A DNA stretch of 64,000 nucleotides from Salipaludibacillus keqinensis (GCF_003226325.1 NZ_PDOD01000001.1:372001-436000), one strand, 5' to 3'; shown: positions 18,810 through 27,856, numbered from the stretch's first letter. Notes: generated from the sequence alone by a model not told the origin. Numbers and translations: made by a program.

Positions 18810-18828
18810 AATAATGATAATCTTTATC
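18810..18828. promoter_or_regulatory. Fur-box-like sequence upstream of the ribonucleotide reductase gene
   Basis: The 19 bases match the classic Fur consensus GATAATGATAATCATTATC at 17 of 19 positions; only the first base and one base in the right arm differ. It lies 254 bp before the start of the reductase gene, so it could serve a distal promoter. The rest of 18612-18870 shows nothing else I can support. Confidence 0.4.
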
Positions 18829-18898
18829 CTTATAACTCATTTTTTCTTTGATTCTCAGCCTCTTTTGGAGTTGACAAATTTCTTTATTTTTGACTGAA

Positions 18899-18947
18899 AA
18901 TCAATATATAGTACTACATTCATAAACTACTACACTATATATTGATA
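18899..18947 (+). promoter_or_regulatory. Pair of NrdR boxes
   Basis: Two 16-bp sites match the NrdR consensus acaCwAtATaTwGtgt, with cores CAATATATAG (18902-18911) and CTATATATTG (18935-18944). Their centres are 33 bp apart, about three helical turns, as usual for NrdR. They overlap the likely promoter region (TTGACT at 18890, TTGACA at 18871). NrdR is known to repress ribonucleotide reductase genes when dATP is high. Confidence 0.85.
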
Positions 18948-18981
18948 AAAATAGATAGCTGTGATATATTGAAGCAAGCAC

Positions 18982-19019
18982 AGAACGAAGCTTTACGGCA
19001 AGATGTAAAGCTTCGTTCT
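18982..19019 (+). other. Perfect 15-bp stem-loop in the reductase leader
   Basis: 18982-18996 pairs exactly with 19005-19019 around an 8-nt loop. The following bases are TTGAGTC, so the T run is short. It could be a weak terminator, an attenuator or an mRNA-stabilising hairpin. It ends 63 bp before the start codon. Confidence 0.7.
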
Positions 19020-19082
19020 TTGAGTCATTTGACAACTAGATGTCGTTCATCATAGGAAATTTATATAAAGGAGCGAAAGCCT

Positions 19083-21650
19083 GTGACAACATTTATGTCC
19101 GAAAAGGGGATTAATGTGGATCAGCTTAATAGCGATATTGAGCAGTTCTCACAAGTATTTCCAATAACACCAGACATGAATCGGAAGCAAAGCGGTGTGT
19201 CCCGTTTAGTTATGCTAGACCGATACACTTTTAAAGACACTGAAAAAAAGACGCTAAAAGTAGGAGATTTTGTCGTTCTTACAGTAAAAGCAGATCCTAA
19301 ATTTCCAGCGAGAGGATATGGCTATGTCGTTGAGCTAAATAAGGATGAAAGCCGTGCCAAGATTGCTGTAGAGGATGAATTCCTTGGAGTTTTAGATGAT
19401 CCTGAAGAAAAGAAAACAGGAATTGTAGAACGTTCACTGGATACGATAGACAAGCCTTTAGAAGTGTACTACGAACAAATTGCCAAACGTAATGCCCGAG
19501 GGTTGGCAGAAGTTGAAACAGATCCGGTTAAACGAGAAGAGTCGTTTGAGAAGTTCTATCACGAATTAGTGAATATGAATTTTGTTCCTGCAGGAAGAGT
19601 TCTCTACGGAGCGGGGGCTGAAACGGATGTAACCTACTTCAACTGTTATGTTATGCCTTATATTGAAGATTCAAGAGAAGGAATTTCCGAACACCGTAAG
19701 CAGGTGATGGAAATTATGAGTCGCGGAGGTGGCGTAGGAACGAACGGTTCTACTTTACGTCCTCGTAACACTTTGGCTCGAGGGGTTAACGGAAAATCGT
19801 CGGGATCGGTTTCTTGGCTTGATGATATTGCTAAATTGACGCATTTAGTAGAACAAGGCGGCTCTAGAAGAGGAGCCCAAATGATCATGTTAGCGGACTG
19901 GCATCCAGATATACTCGAATTCATCATTTCTAAAATGCAGAACCCAAGAATTCTGCGGTACTTATCTGAAAACAGTGAAGACCCCCAAATCAAGCGATTA
20001 ATTCAAGAAAAATTAAAATTCACACCTTTAACTGAACTTGAAGAAGCGATGTATCAAAGCATCGTCAATTACAAGAGTATCGAAGGTCAAGGTGGATTTG
20101 ATCCGAAGATTATCGCTGAAGCACAGGAGAAATTAAGAACTGGCGGCACATACTCTGTCAATAATTCTGAGTTCTTAACAGGGGCAAACATTTCAGTTTG
20201 CATCACAAAAGAATTCATGGAAGCTGTTGAAAATGATGCTGATTATACATTGAGATTCCCAGATGTTGAGAACTATACGAAAGAAGAAATGGAAGCTTAT
20301 AACCGTGATTGGCAAAAGTATGGAGATGTTCGACAATGGGAAGCATTAGGTTTCGGCATTAGAACGTACCGGAAGATCAAAGCTCAAGAATTATGGAATC
20401 TGATTAATATTTGTGCAACATACTCTGCTGAACCTGGAATCTTCTTTATTGATAATGCTAATGAAATGACCAATGCTTCAGCTTATGGTCAAAAAGTCGT
20501 AGCGACAAATCCATGTGGCGAGCAACCACTTGCACCATATAGTGTCTGTAATTTAGCAGCGGTAAATTTAGCCGAAATGGCCAATAAAGAGAATAAAGTC
20601 GTCGATTTCGAAAAGCTGAAGCAAACTGTCGCAACAGGTGTCCGTATGCAAGACAACGTCATAGATGCCACTCCGTATTTCTTAGAGGATAATACGAAGC
20701 AGGCTAAAGGTGAGCGTCGTGTAGGGCTTGGTGTCATGGGACTTCATGACTTGCTTATTTATACAGAAACCGTCTATGGTTCTGAGGAAGGCAATGACCT
20801 TGTGGACAAAGTATTTGAAACTATCGCAACGACTGCTTATCGCACAAGTATCGAATTAGCTAAAGAAAAAGGAAGCTTTCCCTATCTAGTGGGGGCCAAT
20901 GAGAAAGAAACAGAACATCTTCGGGAAAAGTTCGTTGAAACAGGTTATATGAAGAAAATGCCAGAAGATATTATTGAAGGCGTTAAAGATTACGGCGTTC
21001 GAAACTCTCACCTATTAACAGTAGCACCTACAGGGTCTACTGGCACGATGGTAGGAGTTTCCACTGGTCTTGAGCCCTATTTTTCCTTTTCATATTATCG
21101 TAGTGGCCGCTTAGGAAAGTTTATCGAAGTAAAAGCACAAATTCTTCAGGAATATTTGGACAAGCATCCTGAAGTTGATCCTAATGTCTTACCAGAATGG
21201 TTTATTTCCAGTATGGATCTCGCTCCAGAAGCCCATGCAGATGTTCAATGTGTGATTCAGAGATGGGTAGACAGTTCTTTAAGTAAGACCGTTAATGCTC
21301 CTAAAGGTTATACGGTGGATCAAGTCAAGAGCGTGTATGAACGCCTCTATAAAGGTGGTGCCAAAGGTGGTACCGTCTATGTGGATGGTAGTCGAGATTC
21401 TCAAGTATTAACACTGAAAGCCGAAGACAACGACGAATATACCGTTGACCTTACTGGTGGAGAAGCTAAAGACGAACAGAAGAAGCAAGTGGTTCTTATA
21501 GACACAATTGCAGATCTTCGTTCTACTTCCGTAACATATGGAAGTGAAGTGGGCGATACGTGTCCTGTTTGTCGAAAAGGAACAGTTGAAGATATTGGTG
21601 GATGTAATACATGCACGAATTGCAGCGCCCAACTAAAGTGTGGATTATAA
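19083..21650 (+). CDS. nrdJ: Adenosylcobalamin-dependent (class II) ribonucleotide reductase
   Basis: This 855-residue enzyme makes deoxyribonucleotides. Class signatures are FVPAGRVLYGAGAETDVTYFNCYV, SGSVSWLDDIAKLTHLVEQGGSRRGA, ATNPCGEQPLAPYSVCNLAAVNL and APTGSTGTMVGVSTGLEPYFSFSYYRSG. The C-terminal CPVCRKG...CNTCTNCS segment has the cysteine pairs seen in class II enzymes for redox or metal binding. The start is GTG, 7 nt after AAGGAGCG. No small subunit or activase lies nearby, which fits class II. NrdR boxes control it. It needs cobalamin but no oxygen. Confidence 0.9.
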   Translation: MTTFMSEKGINVDQLNSDIEQFSQVFPITPDMNRKQSGVSRLVMLDRYTFKDTEKKTLKVGDFVVLTVKADPKFPARGYGYVVELNKDESRAKIAVEDEFLGVLDDPEEKKTGIVERSLDTIDKPLEVYYEQIAKRNARGLAEVETDPVKREESFEKFYHELVNMNFVPAGRVLYGAGAETDVTYFNCYVMPYIEDSREGISEHRKQVMEIMSRGGGVGTNGSTLRPRNTLARGVNGKSSGSVSWLDDIAKLTHLVEQGGSRRGAQMIMLADWHPDILEFIISKMQNPRILRYLSENSEDPQIKRLIQEKLKFTPLTELEEAMYQSIVNYKSIEGQGGFDPKIIAEAQEKLRTGGTYSVNNSEFLTGANISVCITKEFMEAVENDADYTLRFPDVENYTKEEMEAYNRDWQKYGDVRQWEALGFGIRTYRKIKAQELWNLINICATYSAEPGIFFIDNANEMTNASAYGQKVVATNPCGEQPLAPYSVCNLAAVNLAEMANKENKVVDFEKLKQTVATGVRMQDNVIDATPYFLEDNTKQAKGERRVGLGVMGLHDLLIYTETVYGSEEGNDLVDKVFETIATTAYRTSIELAKEKGSFPYLVGANEKETEHLREKFVETGYMKKMPEDIIEGVKDYGVRNSHLLTVAPTGSTGTMVGVSTGLEPYFSFSYYRSGRLGKFIEVKAQILQEYLDKHPEVDPNVLPEWFISSMDLAPEAHADVQCVIQRWVDSSLSKTVNAPKGYTVDQVKSVYERLYKGGAKGGTVYVDGSRDSQVLTLKAEDNDEYTVDLTGGEAKDEQKKQVVLIDTIADLRSTSVTYGSEVGDTCPVCRKGTVEDIGGCNTCTNCSAQLKCGL

Positions 21651-21666
21651 TTATCCAAAATGAAGA

Positions 21667-21700
21667 AAGCCTTAAGCAGTTCAATGCTTAAGGTTTTTTT
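21667..21700 (+). terminator. Intrinsic terminator of nrdJ
   Basis: AGCCTTAAGCA pairs with TGCTTAAGGT around a 6-nt loop, followed by TTTTTTT. Confidence 0.9.
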
Positions 21701-21796
21701 ATGTCAGCCTGTAGAGTGTCTTTTGTTTTTATAGTATAATTTGAATTATATTCCCAAAACGAGCAGACAGTTGAAACAAATTTGGAGGGGACCCTA

Positions 21797-22225
21797 ATGC
21801 CGACACCAAGCATGGAAGACTATTTAGAACGAATATATATACTCATTGAAGAAAAAGGTTATGCTAGAGTTTCTGATATTGCCGATGCACTCGAGGTCCA
21901 TCCATCATCTGTGACAAAAATGGTTCAAAAATTAGATACCCAAGAATATTTAGTTTATGAAAAATATCGTGGATTAATCTTGACGGCGAAAGGAAAGAAG
22001 ATAGGTAAACGATTAGTTTACCGTCATGATCTTTTAGAGGAATTCATGAGAATTATTGGAGTGAACGAAGACGGTATTTATCAAGATGTTGAAGGAATTG
22101 AGCATCATTTAAGTTGGGATGCGATTGATAGAATTGGCGATCTTGTTCAGTACTTTGAAGAAAATCCTAAACGGGTAAAAGATCTAAAACAAGTTCAAAA
22201 ACGAAACGATGATATAAATCAGTAA
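21797..22225 (+). CDS. mntR: Manganese transport regulator MntR
   Basis: MntR is the DtxR-family Mn(II)-sensing repressor of manganese uptake genes. The 142-residue product has the same length as B. subtilis MntR and keeps all the metal ligands: Asp8, Glu11, His77, Glu99, Glu102 and His103. The winged helix covers residues 1-70. ATG 21797 is chosen for its GGAGGGG site and homologous N-terminus; an ATG at 21782 lies before that site. A -10 like TATAAT is at 21735-21740. Confidence 0.95.
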   Translation: MPTPSMEDYLERIYILIEEKGYARVSDIADALEVHPSSVTKMVQKLDTQEYLVYEKYRGLILTAKGKKIGKRLVYRHDLLEEFMRIIGVNEDGIYQDVEGIEHHLSWDAIDRIGDLVQYFEENPKRVKDLKQVQKRNDDINQ

Positions 22226-22269
22226 AAAGGGTGAATTGGGTTTTTAAATCCAATCCACCCTTTTGTTTT
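22225..22269 (+). terminator. Intrinsic terminator of mntR
   Basis: AAAAAGGGTG and CACCCTTTTG, extended by ATTGG and CCAAT, form a stem around a TTTTTAAAT loop, followed by TTTT. The rest of 22270-22437 has no feature I can support. Confidence 0.85.
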
Positions 22270-22437
22270 AATGGGAGCATATTCAAAAGGAACTTCTTTC
22301 TAAACCTCTTTCACATGATATTTCGTAATGATCTGAATCCCCGACGTATCATTCTTCACCTACTTAAATTCAGTAGTACTGTGGGTATGAAATAAGCTGT
22401 TGTTAAATAAACATGAACGAAGAGGGGGAATCATTTG

Positions 22438-23328
22438 ATGAAAGTAGACGCAGTTTTTGCTGGAGGAGGAGTGAAGGCTCTCGCTTTCTTAGGAGCCTTG
22501 CAAGCATTAAATGAGCGAAATATCGAACTTGAAAGACTGGCTGGTACGAGCGCAGGAGCAGTAACAGCGGCATTTCTCAAAGCAGGGTATCGTGCAGATG
22601 AAATCTTTCAGTTATTCAACGACACAGACTTAAAACAATTTCTAGATCCAAGAGCTATTGTTGACGTATTTCCTTTTTTGAAATGGATGGCTTTATATAG
22701 GCGTATGGGTCTTTATAGAGGTGATGCGTTTGAAAGCTGGTTAAAGAATGCATTAAAGAAAAAAGGGATTCAAACATTCGGTGATTTGCCAGAAGGAAGT
22801 TTGAAAATGGTCGCATCAGATATTACAAATGGAAGGTTAATCGTACTACCTGATGATCTTTCTCGTTACGGTATAGAGCAGCGGTCTTTCTCTGTTGCTA
22901 AGGCGGTGCGAATGAGTGCCAGTTTGCCATTCTTCTTTGAACCGGTAAAGTTAAAAAATCAACAAGGGCAAGTATCACTTATTGTTGACGGGGGTGTATT
23001 AAGTAACTTCCCTATATGGCTCTTTATGAGAAAAGGTCAATTAAAAAGGCAGAGGCCTGTCTTAGGATTGCGTCTGTCTCCGGAATACGACAAAATCCCA
23101 CCTAGAGAGATAAAAAATGGATTATCGTTTCTACAATCGATGTTCCACACGATGAGCTCTGCCCATGATCAGCGTTATGTGGCAAAAATTCACGCGAAAA
23201 ATATTATATTTATCCCTGTCGAAGGTTTAGGTGCCACAGAATTTCATATGTCCAAAAAAGAAAAAGAGAAGCTTATCCAGTTAGGAAGAGCTTCCACAGA
23301 ATCTTTTTTAGCTAAATGGACTTATTAA
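22438..23328 (+). CDS. yqhO: Patatin-like phospholipase YqhO
   Basis: This 296-residue member of the patatin/RssA family has the oxyanion loop AGGGVKALAFLGAL (about residues 7-20), the nucleophile elbow GTSAGAV (Ser near residue 41) and the catalytic Asp in VDGGVLSNFP. These imply a serine-aspartate lipid acyl hydrolase; the substrate is unknown. ATG 22438 is preceded by a TTG at 22435, and both fit the GAGGGGG site. It is cytoplasmic, without a signal peptide. Confidence 0.87.
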   Translation: MKVDAVFAGGGVKALAFLGALQALNERNIELERLAGTSAGAVTAAFLKAGYRADEIFQLFNDTDLKQFLDPRAIVDVFPFLKWMALYRRMGLYRGDAFESWLKNALKKKGIQTFGDLPEGSLKMVASDITNGRLIVLPDDLSRYGIEQRSFSVAKAVRMSASLPFFFEPVKLKNQQGQVSLIVDGGVLSNFPIWLFMRKGQLKRQRPVLGLRLSPEYDKIPPREIKNGLSFLQSMFHTMSSAHDQRYVAKIHAKNIIFIPVEGLGATEFHMSKKEKEKLIQLGRASTESFLAKWTY

Positions 23329-23343
23329 CAATATACGAAGTCG

Positions 23344-24159
23344 TTAAAAAATTTCGCGACTCTTTCCTTGTTGATCTGCTATTTTCATGAACACGAGCAA
23401 TGCAGGGACAATGAAGGAGATCCATAAACCTGCAAGAGTACCTATGATTAGAAACATGAACGGAAAAGAGATTGAGAGCATGATAAAGATCAAGTAGCCC
23501 ATAATTAACCCAAAAGCTCCAACCATTAAAGACAATAATTTGGTTGTGACTGAACTGCCCTTGATACTTAACCTGACCTTGAACTGTTCACTTGTCACCC
23601 CAATACCAACACCTAGTAAGATCCCTGGGAGTACAAGGAAAGCTGTATCCGGAAATATTAATCCTGCAATAAACAAAGGTAATATGATGGCAAAAGTAAA
23701 TAAATAAGGTTCAGGCATAGCCCCCATCCAATCCAAACTTCGGTAGAACATATAGCTAATAAATCCGCCGATTAAAATACCTCCTACAATCGAAAAAACG
23801 GGACTCCCTTGGATAAATAAATAACTTATACTAATAACCATTGGTGGAAATAAACAAAGAACCACTTCTCTCTTTCGCTGGACTAGTGGAATGAAAAAAG
23901 AAAATAATGTCATGGATGCTTGAATATGCGGATGGGTTAACGGTAGAAGTTGATCTTCTGTATTCAAGTAAGGAAAATACATGGTTATAACAAAGCCGAA
24001 GGAAAGAGAGAGAATAGTTAAATAGAGAATTTGGAAACCAATGCGCTTACTAATGGTCCAATAGATCATTCCAGCAATGATTAAAAAACTGAGCAATAAC
24101 CACTCTGACCAAATACCATGTGTTAAATAAGGATTCTGTATGTCGTTCAATTCTCTCAC
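23344..24159 (-). CDS. Degenerate PAP2-like membrane protein
   Basis: This 271-residue protein has about eight membrane helices. Its layout resembles the long PAP2 phosphatases of Bacillaceae (ISKRIGFQILYL, then a helix pair, then a C-terminal helical domain). The catalytic motifs are not there: where PSGH is expected I read LTHPHIQAS, and where SR-x5-H-x3-D is expected I read SYLFIQGSPVFSIVGG. So it is probably a non-catalytic relative; the homology itself is my inference. The start is GTG after GAGAGGAGTG. It is convergent with yqhO. Confidence 0.6.
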   Translation of the reverse strand: MRELNDIQNPYLTHGIWSEWLLLSFLIIAGMIYWTISKRIGFQILYLTILSLSFGFVITMYFPYLNTEDQLLPLTHPHIQASMTLFSFFIPLVQRKREVVLCLFPPMVISISYLFIQGSPVFSIVGGILIGGFISYMFYRSLDWMGAMPEPYLFTFAIILPLFIAGLIFPDTAFLVLPGILLGVGIGVTSEQFKVRLSIKGSSVTTKLLSLMVGAFGLIMGYLIFIMLSISFPFMFLIIGTLAGLWISFIVPALLVFMKIADQQGKSREIF

Positions 24160-24270
24160 TCCTCTCCAGTAATAAGGATCAACCGACTAGTTTGAATTAG
24201 AATATTCGTTGTCACCTGAAAGTATAAAAAATGAGAAGATTTCCTGAAGATAAAGAAAAAAACCAAGCGT

Positions 24271-24651
24271 TTAAAATAATGCTCGGCTCTTTTTCTTGTT
24301 CTTTTTTCCTTCGATCACTGTCAGTTTCACATCAGACTGTCGTTTAACTAAAGGTCTTGTAGTGTGTTTCTTTTTTTCTTTTTGTTTAGATGAGAAGGAG
24401 GCGGGCTTTTTTCTTTTAGGAGAAGCTTTTTGCGCGTAAACACCTTTTTGTGGCGGGTAAGATGTTTGATTACGCATCAACCTTGGCATAATAAAATGCT
24501 TAAATGCGAGAAGGATGACTGCAACAACTCCGATTGTGACCAAAATTTGAGTGGCAAAACCAACGGGGTTTGAGAATAATTGATAACCAATTCCAATGAC
24601 TGCCAAACTAAGGAGAGTCACGACAACAGGGTGAAAAGAATGACGAAACAT
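24271..24651 (-). CDS. yqhP: SA1362-family membrane protein YqhP
   Basis: The 126-residue product has two membrane helices (about residues 8-25 and 32-52). A long basic cytoplasmic tail follows, rich in Lys/Arg (SPKRKKPASFSSKQKEKKK, KKNKKKSRALF). This is the pattern of the SA1362/YqhP family at this locus. The ATG follows GGAGGTGTG. The function is unknown; the tail could bind nucleic acid or acidic lipid. Confidence 0.72.
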   Translation of the reverse strand: MFRHSFHPVVVTLLSLAVIGIGYQLFSNPVGFATQILVTIGVVAVILLAFKHFIMPRLMRNQTSYPPQKGVYAQKASPKRKKPASFSSKQKEKKKHTTRPLVKRQSDVKLTVIEGKKNKKKSRALF

Positions 24652-25023
24652 GTTTACACACCTCCATTCTTAGTTTTAGTTAATCTAATAAGTAGGATCA
24701 TCTCATAAAACATGTATCTGAAAAAGGTTTCGTGAAGCTTTTCTATATCCTATTCGAAATTCGGCGTCGGATTCTAACTTTCTATAATTGAAATGAAAGG
24801 TATTCCAGCTAAAAGTTAATATAAAGAATCTCTCTACACTGTTACATAAACTTTTACTCCCAGAAAATGCTTCTATGTGTATACTATTCTACACGAATAG
24901 TAGCATTCCCTCTATATGTCCATAGATTTATGCTATTAATATTCCCTATTTAACATGAGTTTACACATAACAATCATAGAAGAATGAGTCATAAAAACTT
25001 GGATTATGGTAAAAATAACATCC
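24652..25023. other. Intergenic region between yqhP and yqhR
   Basis: This AT-rich spacer of about 370 bp has no gene I can support. It holds an inverted repeat, ACTATTC-TACAC-GAATAGT (24883-24901), that is flanked by AATGCT (24876-24881) and AGCATT (24902-24907), so a longer bulged hairpin is possible. It presumably carries the divergent promoters of yqhP and yqhR. Confidence 0.4.
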
Positions 25024-25035
25024 GAGGTGATTAAC

Positions 25036-25533
25036 ATGGGGAATTTAGAACAGGACCAAAAAGAAGAGAGTGTGTCGTTTCAATCAACTGTAGCATTAAT
25101 AGGGTTTGTTGGTGGGACCTTATGGAGTTTTATAGGATATCTTGCATATTATTTCAGCTTTACGAAGTTCGGACCTTCCATTATTTTAATGCCTTGGGCG
25201 TTAGGAGATTGGAAACACGATCTACTGGGACAATGGATTGGAATATTAGTTATCGGAATATTGTCGATCGGGATCGCTTTTATGTATCGACTGATTTTTG
25301 CGAAAGTAAATCAAGTTTGGCCAGGAATTCTTTTCGGAATCGCCTTATGGTTGATTGTATTTGGATTCTTGCACCCTCTGTTTGAAGAGATGGAACCTAT
25401 TTTGCGTTTAGACTTGAATTCACTCGTAACCACGCTGTCACTATACATTATTTACGGGTTATTTATAGGGTATTCTGTATCGTATGAATACCACGAAAGA
25501 ACGGTTCATGAAGGGGAAACTATTCAAGATTAG
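25036..25533 (+). CDS. yqhR: YqhR family membrane protein
   Basis: The 165-residue product has four membrane helices (about residues 18-40, 65-85, 93-115 and 130-150) with the conserved MPWALGDWKHDLLGQWIG block and a histidine-containing FGFLHPLFEEM loop. It matches YqhR, found just before aroQ (yqhS) in Bacillaceae. ATG 25036 is chosen because GAGGTGAT precedes it; an upstream ATG at 25006 lacks a site. The function is unknown. Confidence 0.8.
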   Translation: MGNLEQDQKEESVSFQSTVALIGFVGGTLWSFIGYLAYYFSFTKFGPSIILMPWALGDWKHDLLGQWIGILVIGILSIGIAFMYRLIFAKVNQVWPGILFGIALWLIVFGFLHPLFEEMEPILRLDLNSLVTTLSLYIIYGLFIGYSVSYEYHERTVHEGETIQD

Positions 25534-25544
25534 GGTCATGTGGT

Positions 25545-25574
25545 AGAATGTTCTATGGAGCATTCTCTTTTTTT
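25545..25574 (+). terminator. Terminator between yqhR and aroQ
   Basis: AGAATG (25545-25550) pairs with CATTCT (25561-25566) and is followed by CTTTTTTT. Confidence 0.6.
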
Positions 25575-25635
25575 GCTCAAAAAGAAGACGAAGTTGCTTA
25601 ACGTTTTCTTTGGGAAAGAAAAGGAGGAGAAAAAA

Positions 25636-26070
25636 TTGAACATTCTTATACTAAATGGACCCAATTTGAACCGTTTAGGCCAAAGAGAGCCAGATGTCTA
25701 TGGTTCAAATACTTTGACAGATCTTGAAAAAGGTTTGAAAACATTCGGAAACCAACATGGTGTGACAATAGAAAGTAAACAATCAAATTGGGAAGGTCAG
25801 ATCATTGATTGGCTGCACGAGGCGGAAAAAAAAGCAGATGGCATCGTGATAAACCCTGGAGCCTTTACTCATTATAGTTATGCAATAAGGGACGCGGTTG
25901 CAAGTATTGATATTCCGGTTATTGAAGTTCATATTTCCAACGTTCATGCTCGTGAGGACTTTCGAAAAACTTCAGTGATAGCTCCTGTATGCAAAGGACA
26001 AATTAGCGGTTTCGGCTTTTCAGGTTATGAAATGGCCATTGATTATTTTTTGAGGAGGCATAAATCATGA
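25636..26070 (+). CDS. aroQ: Type II 3-dehydroquinate dehydratase
   Basis: The enzyme converts 3-dehydroquinate to 3-dehydroshikimate in the shikimate pathway. The 144-residue product begins MNILILNGPNLNRLGQREPDVYG and contains the catalytic Tyr of that block, NPGAFTHYSYAIRDA, and the histidine motif EVHISNVHAREDFR. TTG 25636 is the start because AAGGAGGAG lies 6 nt before it. It overlaps papA by ATGA. Confidence 0.95.
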   Translation: MNILILNGPNLNRLGQREPDVYGSNTLTDLEKGLKTFGNQHGVTIESKQSNWEGQIIDWLHEAEKKADGIVINPGAFTHYSYAIRDAVASIDIPVIEVHISNVHAREDFRKTSVIAPVCKGQISGFGFSGYEMAIDYFLRRHKS

Positions 26071-27137
26071 ATCGTCTAACCAAATTAACAGAGCAATTTG
26101 AAACAAACGGTATTGATGGAATGTTAATTACTAGTAATTATAATCGCAGATATTTAACAGGATTTACTGGAACAGCAGGTGTTGCTCTCGTGTCCGCTAA
26201 GGAAGCGAAATTTATTACAGACTTTCGTTACGTCGATCAAGCTCAGACTGAAACGGAAGGCTTTGATATCATTCAGCATACCGCACCGATCCATGAAGAA
26301 GTGGCAAAACAAGCTATAGAAATGGGCATTAAGCGTCTAGGATTTGAAAAAGATCATATGACTTATGGCCAATATGATACATATAATAAAGTTTTAGAAG
26401 GCGCTTTGATTCCTGTCAGTGGATTGGTGGAAAATATGCGTCTGATTAAGACTTCTGAGGAACTTACGATTATTCAAGAGGCAGTGGATATTGCAGATGC
26501 AGCATTCCACCATATCCAGTCTTACATACGCCCAGGAGTGAAAGAGATAGATGTTTCTAATGAACTTGAATTCTTCATGAGAAAACAAGGAGCTGTTTCA
26601 TCATCATTTGATATCATCGTCGCTTCTGGTTACCGATCTGCCCTACCTCATGGGGTAGCTACTGATAAAGTGATTGAAAGTGGAGAATTGGTGACTTTAG
26701 ATTTCGGAGCATACTACAAAGGGTATTGTTCTGATATTACTAGAACGGTTGCAGTAGGCGTTCCAAACGAAGAATTAAAAGCTATCTACAATACAGTATT
26801 AGAAGCTCAGTTGAAAGGCGTTGAAGGGATTAAACCCGGAATGACTGGAAAAGAGGCTGATGCTTTGACGAGAGACTACATTACTGATAAAGGGTATGGC
26901 AAGTATTTTGGTCATTCCACTGGACACGGAATGGGACTAGAAGTTCATGAAGGACCAGGATTGTCGTATAAATCTGACCGAAAACTAGAGCCTGGAATGG
27001 TGGTCACTGTAGAACCAGGCATTTATGTGGCAGGTGTTGGTGGTACTAGAATAGAAGACGATATCGTTATTACTCAAGATGGAAATAGAATTATGTCCAA
27101 ATCGACAAAAGAGTTGTTAATTCTCGGCGAAAAATAA
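26067..27137 (+). CDS. papA: Xaa-Pro aminopeptidase (M24B), YqhT/PapA type
   Basis: This 356-residue metallopeptidase removes N-terminal residues before proline. The N-terminal creatinase-like domain spans about residues 1-125. The catalytic domain has the five metal ligands of the M24 family: two Asp in LDFGAYYKGYCSDITRT, His in GHSTGHGMGLEVHE, Glu in VEPGIYV and Glu in TRIEDDI. It is coupled to aroQ and followed by efp, whose product relieves ribosome stalling at proline runs. Confidence 0.92.
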   Translation: MNRLTKLTEQFETNGIDGMLITSNYNRRYLTGFTGTAGVALVSAKEAKFITDFRYVDQAQTETEGFDIIQHTAPIHEEVAKQAIEMGIKRLGFEKDHMTYGQYDTYNKVLEGALIPVSGLVENMRLIKTSEELTIIQEAVDIADAAFHHIQSYIRPGVKEIDVSNELEFFMRKQGAVSSSFDIIVASGYRSALPHGVATDKVIESGELVTLDFGAYYKGYCSDITRTVAVGVPNEELKAIYNTVLEAQLKGVEGIKPGMTGKEADALTRDYITDKGYGKYFGHSTGHGMGLEVHEGPGLSYKSDRKLEPGMVVTVEPGIYVAGVGGTRIEDDIVITQDGNRIMSKSTKELLILGEK

Positions 27138-27169
27138 GAATTTGATTTGAAAAACAAGGAGGAAAAAAC

Positions 27170-27727
27170 ATGATTTCTGTTAACGATTTAAAGACAGGTT
27201 TAACGGTGAAAGTAGACAACGATATTTACCAGGTTATTGATTTCCAACACGTAAAGCCAGGCAAGGGAGCGGCTTTTGTTCGAACTAAATTAAGGAATAT
27301 GCGAAATTCTAACATACAGGAAAAAACTTTCCGTGCCGGTGAAAAAGTAGAAAAAGCCCATATGGAAAATAGTAAAATGACTTACTTATTTTCAAGCGGC
27401 GATGTCCACTCTTTTATGGATACAAGCTCTTATGAACAATTGGAATTAACTGGTGATCAGATTCGTGATCAACTAAAGTATTTAAAAGAAAATATGGAAG
27501 TTCAAGTGTTGCAGTATCAAGATGAGATTTTGGGAGTGGAAGTTCCTCAATCAGTAAAATTAACCGTAACAGAAACTGAGCCTGGAATAAAAGGGGATAC
27601 AGCTTCTGGTGGTACAAAGCCAGCAACGGTTGAAACAGGTCTTACAGTACAAGTCCCGTTCTTTGTAAACGAAGGTGATGTATTAATTATTGATACTCGC
27701 GAAGGAAAATATGTGTCAAGAGGATAA
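27170..27727 (+). CDS. efp: Elongation factor P
   Basis: EF-P helps ribosomes form peptide bonds at polyproline stretches. The 185-residue product has the KOW-like domain I with Lys32 in VKPGKGAAF, the residue modified in many bacteria, and the C-terminal signature region [26 protein letters not shown]. The ATG follows AAGGAGG. Confidence 0.97.
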   Translation: MISVNDLKTGLTVKVDNDIYQVIDFQHVKPGKGAAFVRTKLRNMRNSNIQEKTFRAGEKVEKAHMENSKMTYLFSSGDVHSFMDTSSYEQLELTGDQIRDQLKYLKENMEVQVLQYQDEILGVEVPQSVKLTVTETEPGIKGDTASGGTKPATVETGLTVQVPFFVNEGDVLIIDTREGKYVSRG

Positions 27728-27735
27728 ATTATTGG

Positions 27736-27774
27736 AAACACACGTATAGATCATCATCTATGCGTGTGTTTTTA
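27736..27774 (+). terminator. Intrinsic terminator of efp
   Basis: AAACACACGTATAGAT and ATCTATGCGTGTGTTTTTA pair around a short loop, with one wobble position, and end in TTTTTA. Confidence 0.9.
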
Positions 27775-27824
27775 GTTGGCAAAAGAAAATCAACTTTTAT
27801 TTTCAGGGTGGCCCCTATATGAAT

Positions 27825-27856
27825 TTATTCATTCATAATCTAAAGTGAATGAATAA
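27825..27856. promoter_or_regulatory. 11-bp inverted repeat upstream of the duplicated-domain gene
   Basis: TTATTCATTCA (27825-27835) and TGAATGAATAA (27846-27856) are perfect complements separated by 10 nt. No T run follows, so an operator is more likely than a terminator. It lies about 90 bp before the next gene. Confidence 0.45.

Noticed and set aside
18612-19082. Cobalamin riboswitch upstream of the B12-dependent reductase
   Set aside because: I looked for the B12 box and the large aptamer; neither is present. NrdR boxes explain the control region.
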